Positions 1-8,823 of a DNA stretch of 18,004 nucleotides are shown piece after piece. A program made the position numbers and the translations under genes. The notes beneath the pieces were generated by a model. That model saw only the letters and a list, made by a program, of their open reading frames with translations, searched no databases and was not told the origin of the DNA. Positions within the stretch are counted from its first letter, which is position 1, and the number at the start of each line of letters is the position of its first letter. Source of the DNA: an uncultured Streptococcus sp. (GTDB taxonomy: Bacteria; Bacillota; Bacilli; Lactobacillales; Streptococcaceae); assembly GCF_905372115.1 (NCBI RefSeq), contig NZ_CAJPNR010000044.1, positions 1 through 18,004 on the forward strand, given 5' to 3'.

Positions 1-3000
1 TCGCTAGTTCAAGCAGACAATCCAGTCTATGATGCTCCAGTAGCTACAGTTAGTGACCCAGCTCCGGTCCAGCCTGCCCTCCCAGAATACACGGGCGGCG
101 TTAACGGCGAGTCGACAGTTCAACCAGAACAACCTAGTCTACATACAGACATCAAGCTAGAAACGATTGAACCTCAAGTTGTCAACAAGACAGATGATAG
201 CAAGTATCTTGATGAAGAGACCACTGTCGATGGAACTCCAGGACAAAAAGAAATTGTAACCAGCTATGAAACCTTGGATGGTAATCGGATCTCGGAGCCG
301 CAAACTACTGAAAGAATCTTGCACGAAGCAGTTGATACAGTGGTCACTCGAGGTAGCAAGGCTCGCATCAATAAAGAAGAATTGAGCAAGCAGCTAGCTT
401 TAGCAGAGGCTGTGGATCCAGCAGTTTACACCAATCAATCCTATCAGCAGCTGCAAGCAATTAAGAATATGGCTTCGACGGTTTATCAAACTTCGTCGAG
501 TCAAGATGAAGTAGATGCGGGTGTCAACCAACTCAAGCAGGCTTTAGCTGACTTATTGGCCCTTAAAGCAGCGCCGACCCTGACTGTTTCAGCAGTTAAG
601 AAGGATGAATTGCAGAAATCAGCGCAAATTCAATACCAGCTGACGGACAGAGATCAAGCCTTTACTAGTGCTCATGTTCGTCTGAAGAAAGATGGCCAGC
701 TGATAGCAGAGCAGAACTTGGCGAGTGGTCAGTTGACTGCTAGCTTCAGTGGTTTGGACTACTATACTCCTTATAAGATTGAGACGAATCTGTCCTATGA
801 CTTAGGGAATGGCCCTGAAAGTCAGGAATTAGCTCAAGAGACAGTCCAGCTTGACCTGAAGAAGGTGGAACTCAAGTCCATCACTAACGTCTCCTTGATG
901 AAGGTTGAAAATGGCCAGACAAAATTGATGCCTACTCTGGCTGAAAAACCAGCAAATCTGGATCAATATTACCTGCACTTTACATCCGACCAGTTCAAGG
1001 ATACTGTTCTCCCAGTTACTTCTATCGAGGAAGTGGTCGTTGATAACCAGCCTGTCTTCAAGATTCAGGCTCAGCTGCCAGACTTGCTGCAAAGAAGCGC
1101 AACTGGTCTTCAAAACAGCTTTGATTTCTATCTGGAAAAGGCCAAGAAGCGTGAAGGAAATGTCTACTATGATTTCCAAGACCTCTTGGACGGCATCAAG
1201 GAAGATCCTTCTGGAACCTTTATTCTGGGCCGCAGTATCAGTGCCAAGCTGATTGACAAACCAGCTAACAGCAAGTCTTACTTGCCAGGTGAATTCAAAG
1301 GTCAGCTGATTGGTGGTCAAAATGGCGAGCGCCATGCGATTTTAGACTTGGCGCATCCTCTATTTGATACGATTACTGGCGGAACGGTCAAGGATATTGA
1401 CTTTAAGCGAGTCAATATGGTTTATCCAGATTCGCAAGCGGGCGATACAATTGCCACAATTGCTGCTCGTTTGAAGAATAAAGGAGTAATCGAAAATGTC
1501 AATGTCCAAGGCTACTTGGAAGGAAGAGACCATATTGCTGGTTTGGTTAATAATATAGAAGGCCAATCTCGCGTTGAAAATGTTTCCTTTAAGGGTCGTA
1601 TTAAGTCCAAGGGTGGAAACTCTGTTACAGCCGGTATCGCGGGAACTAATGCTATGTCCTTGGTGAAACGCGCTTATGTCGAAGCCGATATTTGGGTCAA
1701 AAGTGGTCAAAATGCAGGTATGCTGGTCGCTCAAAACTTCACTGACTATTCAGGTTCAGGCTGGGGTAACTGGGGCAGATTGATGCAATCAGTTGCCAAA
1801 GGTAAGTTAGAGGATGCAGGCTCAAGAAATGCGGCTGGTATCGCTGCTTCCATTTGGCCGTATGGAACTATCAATGACACTGTCAGCTATGCCACCGTAG
1901 TGAACGGAAAAGAGCTTTTTAGCTCAGATAATGAAATCACCGATGCTTGGATGGGGCAAAAACTCCAAAACCTCTTTGGTGTTCAGGGACAAAGCTCTGG
2001 AACCAAGACGGGTAAAGATGCCAAGTTCCGTCGCTTGACAGAAGCTGAAGCGGAGCAAAAAGTCAAGAGCTATCAGATTACGGCTCTTGAGCAAACCAGC
2101 GCAAATGAAGTAACAACTGAGAAGCTAAATGCTGCTATCCTGAGAACAAGTACTTATCAAGATAAGCCAGGTTACAAGGCAGAAAATGAACAGCTTTATC
2201 AAAACCTCGAACGCTTTATGCCTTTCTACAATCAAGAGTTCTTGATTCATGAAGCTAATAAGCTGGTGGATGCTGGTAAAGCAGGAGACTTGTTGACCAA
2301 GAAAGTCTTAACGGTTCAAGCCCTGAAAGGTAATCAGTTTGTTGCTGGCGGAACGGATGCAGATAAGATCTTAGTCCATTTTGCAGACGGAAGCAAGACT
2401 ATCTACAATCTTCAAAATCAAGCGCGATTTGAACAGACGACTCTGCCGGAATATCAGATTGCAGAGCTTGGTACAGTCTATACTCCAAATCACTCAACGG
2501 CAGTCAAAGAAGACTTGCTGACTCAGCTGACTGAGAGCTTGAAGAGCTTTGAACTGTATAGTGATGAAGTCTATCGTTCTGTTGGTCTTCCTAATGATAA
2601 TGATAGAGTCAACAAAGTCAAGCGCCTCTTCCTAGATGAATCTCTGGCTGAAGTAAAAGCCAACTTGCAGGATATGCTTGGTAAGCTCCTGGCTAATGAA
2701 TGGACAAGATTCCATGCTGACAATCCAGCAGCCAACGAAGCTCTGAAAGCTAAAATCGAAGAGAACAAGACCGCCATCATGCTCGGACTGACCTACCTCA
2801 ACCGTTATTACGATCTCAAATTTGGCGACTATAACCTCAAGGAGCTGGTGCTCTTCAAACCAGACTTCTATGGTGAAAAAGTGCCATTGTTGGATCGCTT
2901 GATTAAGATTGGACGTTCGACAGAAAATCAACTGAAAGGGGCAGACAATGTCAATATGTTTGCACGTCAGTTGAAGGCTGAGTCCAAGGCTAGTGATTTG

Positions 3001-4629
3001 GTGGCTTACTTGGATTACAACCGTCGCCTGCTGACTGACTTTGAAGACATGGATTCTTGGTTCAAGGATGCAACACGAGGCTTTATTCAGTTTGAAGAAC
3101 GCCAGTCCGAAGTCGAGGAGATTAAGTCTGCTAAGTATCGCGTCTTTGATAACCTCAACTCTGAATATTTCAGCAACTATATCCTCCCGCTTCTAACCTT
3201 GAAGAATACGCGCTTAGCCATTCTGTCAAACTATAGCACGATGGCCTTTGTCAACAGAGACAAGCGCCGGTCATGGTCTGATGAACGATTTAATGCGGGC
3301 ATCAAGGAAGTAGCGACCCAGCATCGAAATCACGTAGACACTTGGTACAAGCTTCTCTCAGATGATATCAAGTCCAGAATGGTCAAGCAAAATGTAACGG
3401 CTGTATGGGATGGTTTTGATGTGGAAGGACGTGGCTGGATTGATGTCAACGGAAATGATAATAAGGGCAATCCTTATGCTCCATCCCGCGAGTTCTTCAA
3501 CCTAGTTGGGGGAAGAGCTGGTGGCTGGTACAAGTCAAATGGCTACGGTGCCCATGCTGCTGGTTCAATCCGTGTGAACTTCGAGGCCTTTGACCTCTTG
3601 ACGGAATACGGTGTGTCTGTCTTCACGCACGAGCTCACCCACGTCAACGATAGAGATATTTATCTGGGCGGACATGGCAGGCGACAAGGTATCGGACCAG
3701 AAGGTTATGCCCAAGGTCTGCTCCAATCACCAGTTCCTGGTCAGCCAGGCTGGGGTGCTCTGGGTCTCAATATGGCCTTTGATCGTCCAAATGATGGCAG
3801 TCTCATTTTCAATAGCTCGCCAAGTCTTTTCAAGAACCGAGCAGACATCGACCATTACATGAAGGGCTATAATGATACTCTCATGCTGCTGGATTACCTT
3901 GAAGGCCAAGCAGTTGTGGCTAAAGGAAATGAAGCAGCAGCCAAATGGTTCAAGAAGATTGAACCGAAGGTTGTAGATGCCCGGACTCAATACGATGTTG
4001 TGAGAGAGTTGACGGCAGAGGAGAAAGCGAATATGTCCGTTTCATCTGTAGAGGACTTGGTTGACCAAGGCTTGCTGTCTAACCGTGCGGTTGATAATCG
4101 AACTTATAATCCTGCTGACTATGACTCTAGTTACATTTCTATCGACTTCATGACGGGTATCTATGGTGGCGGTCAAAACAATACTGGAGCGCCAGGAGCC
4201 TTGATGTTCAAGCATAATACCTTCAGAATTTGGGGTTACTATGGCTATGAAAAAGGCTTTGTAAGCTATGCTTCCAATAAACACCGCAAGACAGCCAATG
4301 AACAAGGTGTGACTGGTTTGAGCGACAACTTTATCATCAAGCAAATTTCTGAAGGCGAATTTGAAACCATGGAAGCCTTCAAGAAAGCTTACTTCAGAAA
4401 AGTTGTGGATAAAGCACAAACCTCAGGTATTAAGCCAGTGACTGTCAACGGAAAAGTCTATAGTACTTATGAAGAGCTGAAAGCTGGCTTTGCAGAAGCT
4501 GTTGACAAAGATCTGAAGAAGACTCGTATCGATGAACGCGCAACCAAGGACTTCAAGTATGCTGTCTTTACACAATTACTCAAGAACACCAACAGCTTTA
4601 TGGATGAAAACTCCATTTGGGGTTCCTAA
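1..4629 (+). CDS. M26-family zinc metalloprotease (IgA1 protease/ZmpB/ZmpC-like), 3' part
   Basis: The frame is open from the first base, so the gene is cut at its 5' end; 1542 residues are visible, and the first internal ATG (274) is not the true start. A G5 domain (VDGTPG near residue 77 to about 125) comes first. A Gly-rich GLUG/beta-helix-like stretch follows near residues 445-560. The catalytic motif HELTH lies at 3628-3642 (His1210, Glu1211, His1214 in window numbering), with a downstream Glu in GPEGYAQG at 3700-3702 as the likely third zinc ligand. This HExxH plus about 20 residues plus Glu arrangement is typical of peptidase family M26, the large surface-exposed streptococcal enzymes that cleave IgA1 or mucosal glycoproteins. 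The HVND sequence after the motif seems closer to ZmpC than to IgA1 protease, but that rests on memory. The signal peptide, sorting signal and substrate specificity cannot be seen here. Confidence 0.9.
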   Translation, partial: SLVQADNPVYDAPVATVSDPAPVQPALPEYTGGVNGESTVQPEQPSLHTDIKLETIEPQVVNKTDDSKYLDEETTVDGTPGQKEIVTSYETLDGNRISEPQTTERILHEAVDTVVTRGSKARINKEELSKQLALAEAVDPAVYTNQSYQQLQAIKNMASTVYQTSSSQDEVDAGVNQLKQALADLLALKAAPTLTVSAVKKDELQKSAQIQYQLTDRDQAFTSAHVRLKKDGQLIAEQNLASGQLTASFSGLDYYTPYKIETNLSYDLGNGPESQELAQETVQLDLKKVELKSITNVSLMKVENGQTKLMPTLAEKPANLDQYYLHFTSDQFKDTVLPVTSIEEVVVDNQPVFKIQAQLPDLLQRSATGLQNSFDFYLEKAKKREGNVYYDFQDLLDGIKEDPSGTFILGRSISAKLIDKPANSKSYLPGEFKGQLIGGQNGERHAILDLAHPLFDTITGGTVKDIDFKRVNMVYPDSQAGDTIATIAARLKNKGVIENVNVQGYLEGRDHIAGLVNNIEGQSRVENVSFKGRIKSKGGNSVTAGIAGTNAMSLVKRAYVEADIWVKSGQNAGMLVAQNFTDYSGSGWGNWGRLMQSVAKGKLEDAGSRNAAGIAASIWPYGTINDTVSYATVVNGKELFSSDNEITDAWMGQKLQNLFGVQGQSSGTKTGKDAKFRRLTEAEAEQKVKSYQITALEQTSANEVTTEKLNAAILRTSTYQDKPGYKAENEQLYQNLERFMPFYNQEFLIHEANKLVDAGKAGDLLTKKVLTVQALKGNQFVAGGTDADKILVHFADGSKTIYNLQNQARFEQTTLPEYQIAELGTVYTPNHSTAVKEDLLTQLTESLKSFELYSDEVYRSVGLPNDNDRVNKVKRLFLDESLAEVKANLQDMLGKLLANEWTRFHADNPAANEALKAKIEENKTAIMLGLTYLNRYYDLKFGDYNLKELVLFKPDFYGEKVPLLDRLIKIGRSTENQLKGADNVNMFARQLKAESKASDLVAYLDYNRRLLTDFEDMDSWFKDATRGFIQFEERQSEVEEIKSAKYRVFDNLNSEYFSNYILPLLTLKNTRLAILSNYSTMAFVNRDKRRSWSDERFNAGIKEVATQHRNHVDTWYKLLSDDIKSRMVKQNVTAVWDGFDVEGRGWIDVNGNDNKGNPYAPSREFFNLVGGRAGGWYKSNGYGAHAAGSIRVNFEAFDLLTEYGVSVFTHELTHVNDRDIYLGGHGRRQGIGPEGYAQGLLQSPVPGQPGWGALGLNMAFDRPNDGSLIFNSSPSLFKNRADIDHYMKGYNDTLMLLDYLEGQAVVAKGNEAAAKWFKKIEPKVVDARTQYDVVRELTAEEKANMSVSSVEDLVDQGLLSNRAVDNRTYNPADYDSSYISIDFMTGIYGGGQNNTGAPGALMFKHNTFRIWGYYGYEKGFVSYASNKHRKTANEQGVTGLSDNFIIKQISEGEFETMEAFKKAYFRKVVDKAQTSGIKPVTVNGKVYSTYEELKAGFAEAVDKDLKKTRIDERATKDFKYAVFTQLLKNTNSFMDENSIWGS

Positions 4630-4690
4630 GAAAAGGTGTCAGATTTGCTGATGTGTAACTGCAAATAAGGAACTTTAGCAATCTGTAATC

Positions 4691-4758
4691 AATAACCCAT
4701 TTGAATTTACTCTGTTTGTGTCGTCACTGACAGTCTGATTCAGATGGGTTGTTTTGTT
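4691..4758 (+). terminator. Stem-loop downstream of the metalloprotease
   Basis: AACCCATTTGAAT (4694-4706) pairs with ATTCAGATGGGTT (4738-4750) as 13 bp with one U-G wobble. The pairing extends by about 3 more pairs at the base. The loop is long (about 31 nt) and can form a small inner TGTC/GACA hairpin. A T-rich but interrupted tract (GTTTTGTTG) follows. It probably ends the protease transcript, although the large loop and imperfect T-run make it a less classic terminator. Confidence 0.55.
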
Positions 4759-4817
4759 GCATAATGGCAAGTCAAAGTGCAGATTATCCCTATTTCTTAT
4801 ACAATATTTTTCAAAAA

Positions 4818-4867
4818 AACTGTCCCCAGACAGTTCCTGCTTTTAGGGCTTGCTGGGGGCTTTTTTT
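4818..4867 (+). terminator. Intrinsic terminator with a competing upstream hairpin, before truA
   Basis: The segment 4822-4829 (GTCCCCAG) pairs with 4853-4860 (CTGGGGGC) and is followed at once by seven Ts, an intrinsic terminator with a partly paired interior. The same left arm can instead form a shorter hairpin, AACTGTC (4818-4824) with GACAGTT (4829-4835) around a CCCA loop. The two structures are mutually exclusive. It lies only 18 nt before the truA start codon, so it separates truA from upstream transcription. Whether the alternative pairing is regulatory is unknown. Confidence 0.7.
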
Positions 4868-4884
4868 CCTGCTAAAATAAACAC
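4850..4884 (+). promoter_or_regulatory. Promoter of truA operon, predicted leaderless start
   Basis: TTGCTG (4850-4855) and TAAAAT (4873-4878) are spaced by 17 bp. A TG one base before the -10 hexamer makes it an extended -10. Only six bases (AAACAC) separate the hexamer from the truA ATG, which places the predicted +1 on the A of the start codon. No Shine-Dalgarno sequence lies upstream of the ATG, as expected for a leaderless mRNA. The -35 overlaps the 3' arm of the terminator. Confidence 0.6.
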
Positions 4885-5634
4885 ATGACACGTTATAAAG
4901 CGATTATTTCCTATGATGGCTATGGCTTTGCTGGTTTTCAGCGACAGCCCCATGCCAGAAGCGTTCAGGAAGAGATTGAAAAGACCCTGACCCGTATCAA
5001 TAAAGGCCAGCCTGTGGTGATTCATGGAGCGGGCCGAACCGACAGCGGCGTTCACGCCCTGGGCCAGGTGCTGCATTTTGATTTACCAGAAGAGCAGGAT
5101 GAAGAGAAATTGCGTTTTGCTTTGGATACACAGACGCCGGAAGATATTGATTTTATCAGGGTAGAGCGGATATCGGATGATTTTCATTCTCGCTACAATA
5201 AGCACAGCAAAACCTATGAATTTTTGGTGGATATTGGCCGGCCTAAAAATCCTATGATGCGCCATTATGCCACGCATTATCCTTATCCTTTGGATCTGAG
5301 TCTGATAGAAGAAGCGATTGCTCAGTTAGAGGGGACGCATGACTTTACTGGATTTACGGCTTCTGGGACCAGCGTGGAAGACAAGGTTCGGACCATTACC
5401 GAGGCCAAGGTCCGCTTTGATGCAGAGCGTAATTTTTTGATTTTTACCTTTTCGGGCAATGGCTTTCTCTACAAGCAGATCCGCAATATGGTCGGTACCC
5501 TGCTCAAGATTGGCAACAAGCGCATGCCGGTGGAGCAGATTCAGAGGATATTAGCGGAGAAAGATCGCCATCTGGCAGGACCAACAGCTGGTCCAAACGG
5601 CCTCTATCTAAAGGAGATTCGTTATGAAGAATAA
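4885..5634 (+). CDS. truA: tRNA pseudouridine(38-40) synthase TruA
   Basis: The 249-residue product has the normal TruA length. It isomerises uridines at positions 38-40 of the tRNA anticodon stem-loop to pseudouridine in the cytoplasm. The N-terminal YDGYGFAGFQRQ and the catalytic motif GRTDSGVHALGQ (Asp53) are the family hallmarks. The C-terminal SGNGFLYKQIRNMVG completes the second half-domain. The ATG at 4885 is the only plausible start: the family N-terminus (a short MTRYK lead-in before the first strand) is intact, yet no ribosome binding site precedes it. The 3' end overlaps the next gene by 11 nt, so truA heads an operon with vitamin-related genes, a frequent arrangement in streptococci. 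Confidence 0.96.
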   Translation: MTRYKAIISYDGYGFAGFQRQPHARSVQEEIEKTLTRINKGQPVVIHGAGRTDSGVHALGQVLHFDLPEEQDEEKLRFALDTQTPEDIDFIRVERISDDFHSRYNKHSKTYEFLVDIGRPKNPMMRHYATHYPYPLDLSLIEEAIAQLEGTHDFTGFTASGTSVEDKVRTITEAKVRFDAERNFLIFTFSGNGFLYKQIRNMVGTLLKIGNKRMPVEQIQRILAEKDRHLAGPTAGPNGLYLKEIRYEE

Positions 5635-6385
5635 GTTGATTTTAGCCCTTTCGGGCAATGACATTTTTAGTGGCGGCGGACTCCACGCTGATTTGGCTAC
5701 CTATACGGTCAATGGCCTGCATGGTTTCGTAGCTGTGACTTGCCTGACGGCTATGACTGACAAGGGATTTGAGGTCATTCCAGTTGAGGAAGAGGTTTTT
5801 GCCCAGCAGTTAGCCAGTCTCAAGGATGTTCCATTTTCTGCTATTAAGATAGGACTTTTGCCCAATCTGCAAATAGCAGGGCAGGCTTTGGCTTTTGTCA
5901 AGCAGCATAGGGATATACCGGTAGTACTGGATCCTGTTCTGGTCTGCAAGGAAAATCATGACTTGGAAGTCAGTGCGCTGAGAGAAGAAATCATCAAGTT
6001 CTTTCCTTATGTCAGTATCATCACACCAAATCTGGCAGAAGCTCAGCTATTGACCCAAAAAGAAATCAAAAGTCTGGAGGATATGCAGGCTGCAGCCAAG
6101 GAGCTCCATGATTTGGGAGCCAAGCATGTGGTGATTAAGGGCGGCAATCGCTTGAGCAAGGAGCGGGCGGTGGATGTTTACTATGACGGTCAAGATTTTG
6201 AGATCATGGAATCGCCAGTGCTGGCTAGCAACAATACCGGAGCAGGCTGCACATTTGCTTCCAGCATTGCCAGTCAGCTGCTTCTAGGCAAGTCTCCGCT
6301 TGCAGCAGTTCAATTGTCTAAAGATTTTGTTTACCGAGCGGTTCAGCGCTCAGATCAATATGGGGTAGTTCAGTATGAGAAATAA
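5624..6385 (+). CDS. thiD: Hydroxymethylpyrimidine/pyridoxine kinase (ThiD/PdxK family)
   Basis: This 253-residue ribokinase-fold kinase has SGNDIFSGGGLHADL near residues 10-24, a variant of the family's GxDSSGGAGIQAD substrate loop. LDPVLVCKEN (about 102-111) and VIKGG (about 170-174) follow. The anion hole reads NTGAGCTFASS, with Cys209 where PdxK of the enterobacterial type has Asp. Cys at this site is typical of ThiD and of dual HMP/pyridoxal kinases in Firmicutes, so the substrate could be hydroxymethylpyrimidine, pyridoxine/pyridoxal, or both. AAGGAG at 5611-5616 sits 7 nt before the ATG inside truA. It overlaps truA and the downstream ECF S component by 11 nt each. The pairing with a dedicated vitamin importer favours phosphorylation-trapping of an imported B6 or thiamine precursor. 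The symbol reflects the family, not a proven substrate. Confidence 0.85.
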   Translation: MKNKLILALSGNDIFSGGGLHADLATYTVNGLHGFVAVTCLTAMTDKGFEVIPVEEEVFAQQLASLKDVPFSAIKIGLLPNLQIAGQALAFVKQHRDIPVVLDPVLVCKENHDLEVSALREEIIKFFPYVSIITPNLAEAQLLTQKEIKSLEDMQAAAKELHDLGAKHVVIKGGNRLSKERAVDVYYDGQDFEIMESPVLASNNTGAGCTFASSIASQLLLGKSPLAAVQLSKDFVYRAVQRSDQYGVVQYEK

Positions 6386-6857
6386 TCAGGTTAAAAAATT
6401 AGTTATCTTAGCTTTCATCACAGCACTGTCTGTTGTTTTGGGGAATTTTTTAAAGATCCCAACTCCGACAGGATTTTTGACACTGCTGGATGCAGGGATT
6501 TATTTTACAGCTTTCTACTTTGGTCGCAAGGAAGCGGCTATTGTCGGAGGCCTTTCAGGCTTTTTGATTGATATGATTGCCGGCTATCCCCAGTGGATGA
6601 TTTTCAGCCTGATTTGCCACGGACTTCAGGGTTTCTTTGCTGGCTTTGAGGGCAAGAAACGCTACCTTGGTCTGGTCTTGGCTGCAGTAGCTATGGTCGG
6701 TGGATATGCCCTCTTTGGTAGTATCATGAATGGTGTCGGGGCTGCCCTAGCCGAAATCTTAAGTAATTTTATGCAGAATGCTTTTGGTTTAGCAGTCGGT
6801 TTTGCTCTTTACAAAGCCTTCCCGGAGAGTTTGAAAAAGGCAGTCACAGTGAAATAA
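6375..6857 (+). CDS. ECF transporter S component (predicted HMP or pyridoxine binding)
   Basis: The product is 160 residues, mostly hydrophobic, with five to six predicted membrane helices, the size and shape of ECF transporter substrate-binding S components. The first helix (LVILAFITALSVVLG) has the small-residue surface used to dock on EcfT. Charged loops (FGRKEAA, FEGKKRY) separate the later helices. It overlaps the upstream kinase gene by 11 nt and lacks a strong ribosome binding site, which suggests translational coupling. S components linked to ThiD/PdxK genes have been predicted as HmpT or PdxU; the sequence alone does not decide between them. The ECF energising module (EcfA, EcfA', EcfT) is not in the window. 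Confidence 0.8.
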   Translation: MRNNQVKKLVILAFITALSVVLGNFLKIPTPTGFLTLLDAGIYFTAFYFGRKEAAIVGGLSGFLIDMIAGYPQWMIFSLICHGLQGFFAGFEGKKRYLGLVLAAVAMVGGYALFGSIMNGVGAALAEILSNFMQNAFGLAVGFALYKAFPESLKKAVTVK

Positions 6858-6869
6858 ACGAGGTGAGAC

Positions 6870-7433
6870 ATGGACTTAGCTAAGATTGGAGCAGAAACTC
6901 GTCAGATTCTTCTAGATGTTTTGGACAAGGCTGCCTTGGTCGAGGGAGATATTTTTGTTCTGGGGCTATCCTCTAGTGAGGTTGTCGGAGGACATATCGG
7001 TCAGAATTCCAGTCTGGAAGTCGGACAGGTCATTGTCAAAATCATACTGGATATCTTAGAAGAGAAGGGGATTTTTCTAGCAGTTCAGGGATGTGAACAT
7101 CTCAACCGCGCCCTCGTAGTTGAAAGAGCCTTGGTGAACAAGAAGAATTTGGAGATAGTCAATGTTCTGCCTACTCTTCATGCTGGAGGCAGCGGTCAGC
7201 TAGCAGCTTTCCAATACATGAAAGATCCTGTCGAGGTGGAGTTTATCGTTGCTCAGGCGGGGCTGGATATTGGCGATACTGCTATCGGCATGCATGTCAA
7301 GCACGTGCAGATTCCTATCCGACCGATTCTCAAGGAGTTGGGAGCTGCCCATGTCACAGCTTTAGCCAGTCGTCCCAAGCTAATTGGCGGCGCTAGAGCG
7401 GCCTATACAGAGGATAAGATCAGGAAGGGATAA
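6870..7433 (+). CDS. UPF0340 family protein (YwlG-like, TIGR01440)
   Basis: The 187-residue protein matches the conserved UPF0340/YwlG family of Firmicutes, which has no assigned biochemical role. Recognisable family stretches are VLGLSSSEVVGGHIGQ near residues 30-46, AVQGCEHLNRALVVE near residues 71-85, LHAGGSGQLA, and a C-terminal ALASRPKLIGGARA. GAGGTGAG just before the ATG gives a ribosome binding site, and only 12 nt separate it from the S-component gene, so it is the last gene of the truA operon. The tig promoter begins directly downstream. Confidence 0.85.
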   Translation: MDLAKIGAETRQILLDVLDKAALVEGDIFVLGLSSSEVVGGHIGQNSSLEVGQVIVKIILDILEEKGIFLAVQGCEHLNRALVVERALVNKKNLEIVNVLPTLHAGGSGQLAAFQYMKDPVEVEFIVAQAGLDIGDTAIGMHVKHVQIPIRPILKELGAAHVTALASRPKLIGGARAAYTEDKIRKG

Positions 7434-7447
7434 AAGGAAAAATAATT

Positions 7448-7502
7448 TTGAAAAAAACTCTAATTATGCTATAATGGGTTGTATTCAATAAATTTTAAGG
7501 AG
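7448..7502 (+). promoter_or_regulatory. Promoter and ribosome binding site of tig
   Basis: TTGAAA (7448-7453) and TATAAT (7470-7475) are spaced by 16 bp, with TG one base before the -10 (TGCTATAAT). An AAGGAG ribosome binding site (7497-7502) lies 10 nt before the tig ATG. It is close to the streptococcal sigma-A consensus, as expected for an abundant chaperone. Confidence 0.8.
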
Positions 7503-7512
7503 AAATGACAGA

Positions 7513-8796
7513 ATGTCTGTATCATTTGAAAACAAAGAAACAAATCGCGGCCTTTTGACTTTTAGCATCAGTCAAGAGAAAATCAAGCCTGCCTTGGACC
7601 GTGTATTTAACTCAGTAAAAAAAGATATTGCTGTACCAGGTTTCCGTAAAGGTCGCCTTCCACGTGCTATCTTCAACCAACGTTTTGGTGAAGAAGCCCT
7701 CTACCAAGATGCTTTGAACGCTCTTCTTCCAGAAGCATACGAAGCGGCTGTCAAAGAAGCAGGTATTGAAGTAGTTGCTCAGCCTCAGTTTGATGTCGAG
7801 TCTATGGAAAAAGGCCAAGCCTGGATCATCAAAGCTGAAGTAGTCACTAAGCCAGAAGTTAAGCTGGGTGCTTATAAAGACTTGGAAGTAACTGTTGAAG
7901 CTACTAAAGAAGTGACTGACGCTGAAGTAGATGAGCGCATTGAGCGTGAGCGCAACAACTTGGCTGAGTTGGTTCTCAAAGAAGGTCCAGCAGCAGATGG
8001 TGATACAGTTGTGATTGACTTTGTTGGATCTGTTGACGGCGTTGAATTTGACGGCGGCAAGGGTGACAACTTCTCACTTGGACTGGGCAGCGGCCAATTT
8101 ATTCCAGGATTTGAAGAGCAGTTGGTTGGTCACAGTGCAGGCGAAACAGTGGATGTTGTCGTAACCTTCCCAGAAGACTATCAAGCAGAAGACTTGGCAG
8201 GTAAGGAAGCTAAGTTTGTGACAACTATTCACGAAGTCAAAGAAAAAGAAGTTCCAGCATTGGACGATGAGCTTGCAAAAGATATCGACGAAGAAGTGGA
8301 AACACTTGACGAGCTGAAAGAAAAGTACCGCAAAGAATTGTCAGAAGCTAAGGAAACAGCTTATAACGATGCGGTAGAAGCAGCAGCGATTGATCAAGCA
8401 GTAGCAAACGCTGAAATCGTTGACTTGCCAGCAGAAATGGTCCACGAAGAAGTACACCGCGCTGTTAATGAATTCTTGGGCAATATGCAACGCCAAGGAA
8501 TCTCACCTGACATGTACTTCCAAATCACTGGTACTAGTCAGGAAGACCTGCACAAGCAATACGAAGCAGATGCTGAGTCACGCACTAAAACAAACCTTGT
8601 CGTAGAAGCTGTTGCTAAGGCAGAAGGTTTTGAAGCTAGCGCAGAAGAAATCGAAGCAGAAGTAACTTCATTGGCTACAGACTACAACATGGAAGTAGAA
8701 CGTGTTCGTCAATTGCTGTCAGAAGACATGCTGAAACACGACATTGCTATCAAGAAAGCTGTTGAAGTGATTACAAGCACTGCGAAAGTGAAATAA
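7513..8796 (+). CDS. tig: Trigger factor, ribosome-associated chaperone and peptidyl-prolyl isomerase
   Basis: The 427-residue product has the full three-domain plan of trigger factor. The N-terminal ribosome-docking domain carries VPGFRKGRLPR at residues 41-51, the signature loop that contacts ribosomal protein L23. The FKBP-type isomerase domain starts near residue 160 (GDTVVIDFVGSVDGVEFDGG; then GSGQFIPGFEEQLVG). The rest is the helical C-terminal arm domain, rich in Glu and Ala. The protein shields nascent chains at the exit tunnel. Codon use is biased towards the favoured streptococcal set, in line with high expression. It has its own promoter and terminator, so it is monocistronic. Confidence 0.97.
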   Translation: MSVSFENKETNRGLLTFSISQEKIKPALDRVFNSVKKDIAVPGFRKGRLPRAIFNQRFGEEALYQDALNALLPEAYEAAVKEAGIEVVAQPQFDVESMEKGQAWIIKAEVVTKPEVKLGAYKDLEVTVEATKEVTDAEVDERIERERNNLAELVLKEGPAADGDTVVIDFVGSVDGVEFDGGKGDNFSLGLGSGQFIPGFEEQLVGHSAGETVDVVVTFPEDYQAEDLAGKEAKFVTTIHEVKEKEVPALDDELAKDIDEEVETLDELKEKYRKELSEAKETAYNDAVEAAAIDQAVANAEIVDLPAEMVHEEVHRAVNEFLGNMQRQGISPDMYFQITGTSQEDLHKQYEADAESRTKTNLVVEAVAKAEGFEASAEEIEAEVTSLATDYNMEVERVRQLLSEDMLKHDIAIKKAVEVITSTAKVK

Positions 8797-8823
8797 GCTT
8801 CATCATTCAAAATGAGATCATTT

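Noticed and set aside
79..99. LPEYTGG as an LPXTG sortase anchor in the protease
   Set aside because: It is not followed by a hydrophobic helix and basic tail, and a G5 domain follows instead. An anchor, if any, would lie upstream of the window, as in N-terminally anchored M26 proteases.
829..1335. Minus-strand open frame inside the protease gene, and many similar frames elsewhere
   Set aside because: They lie opposite strongly coding plus-strand genes, lack ribosome binding sites and show no domain motif.
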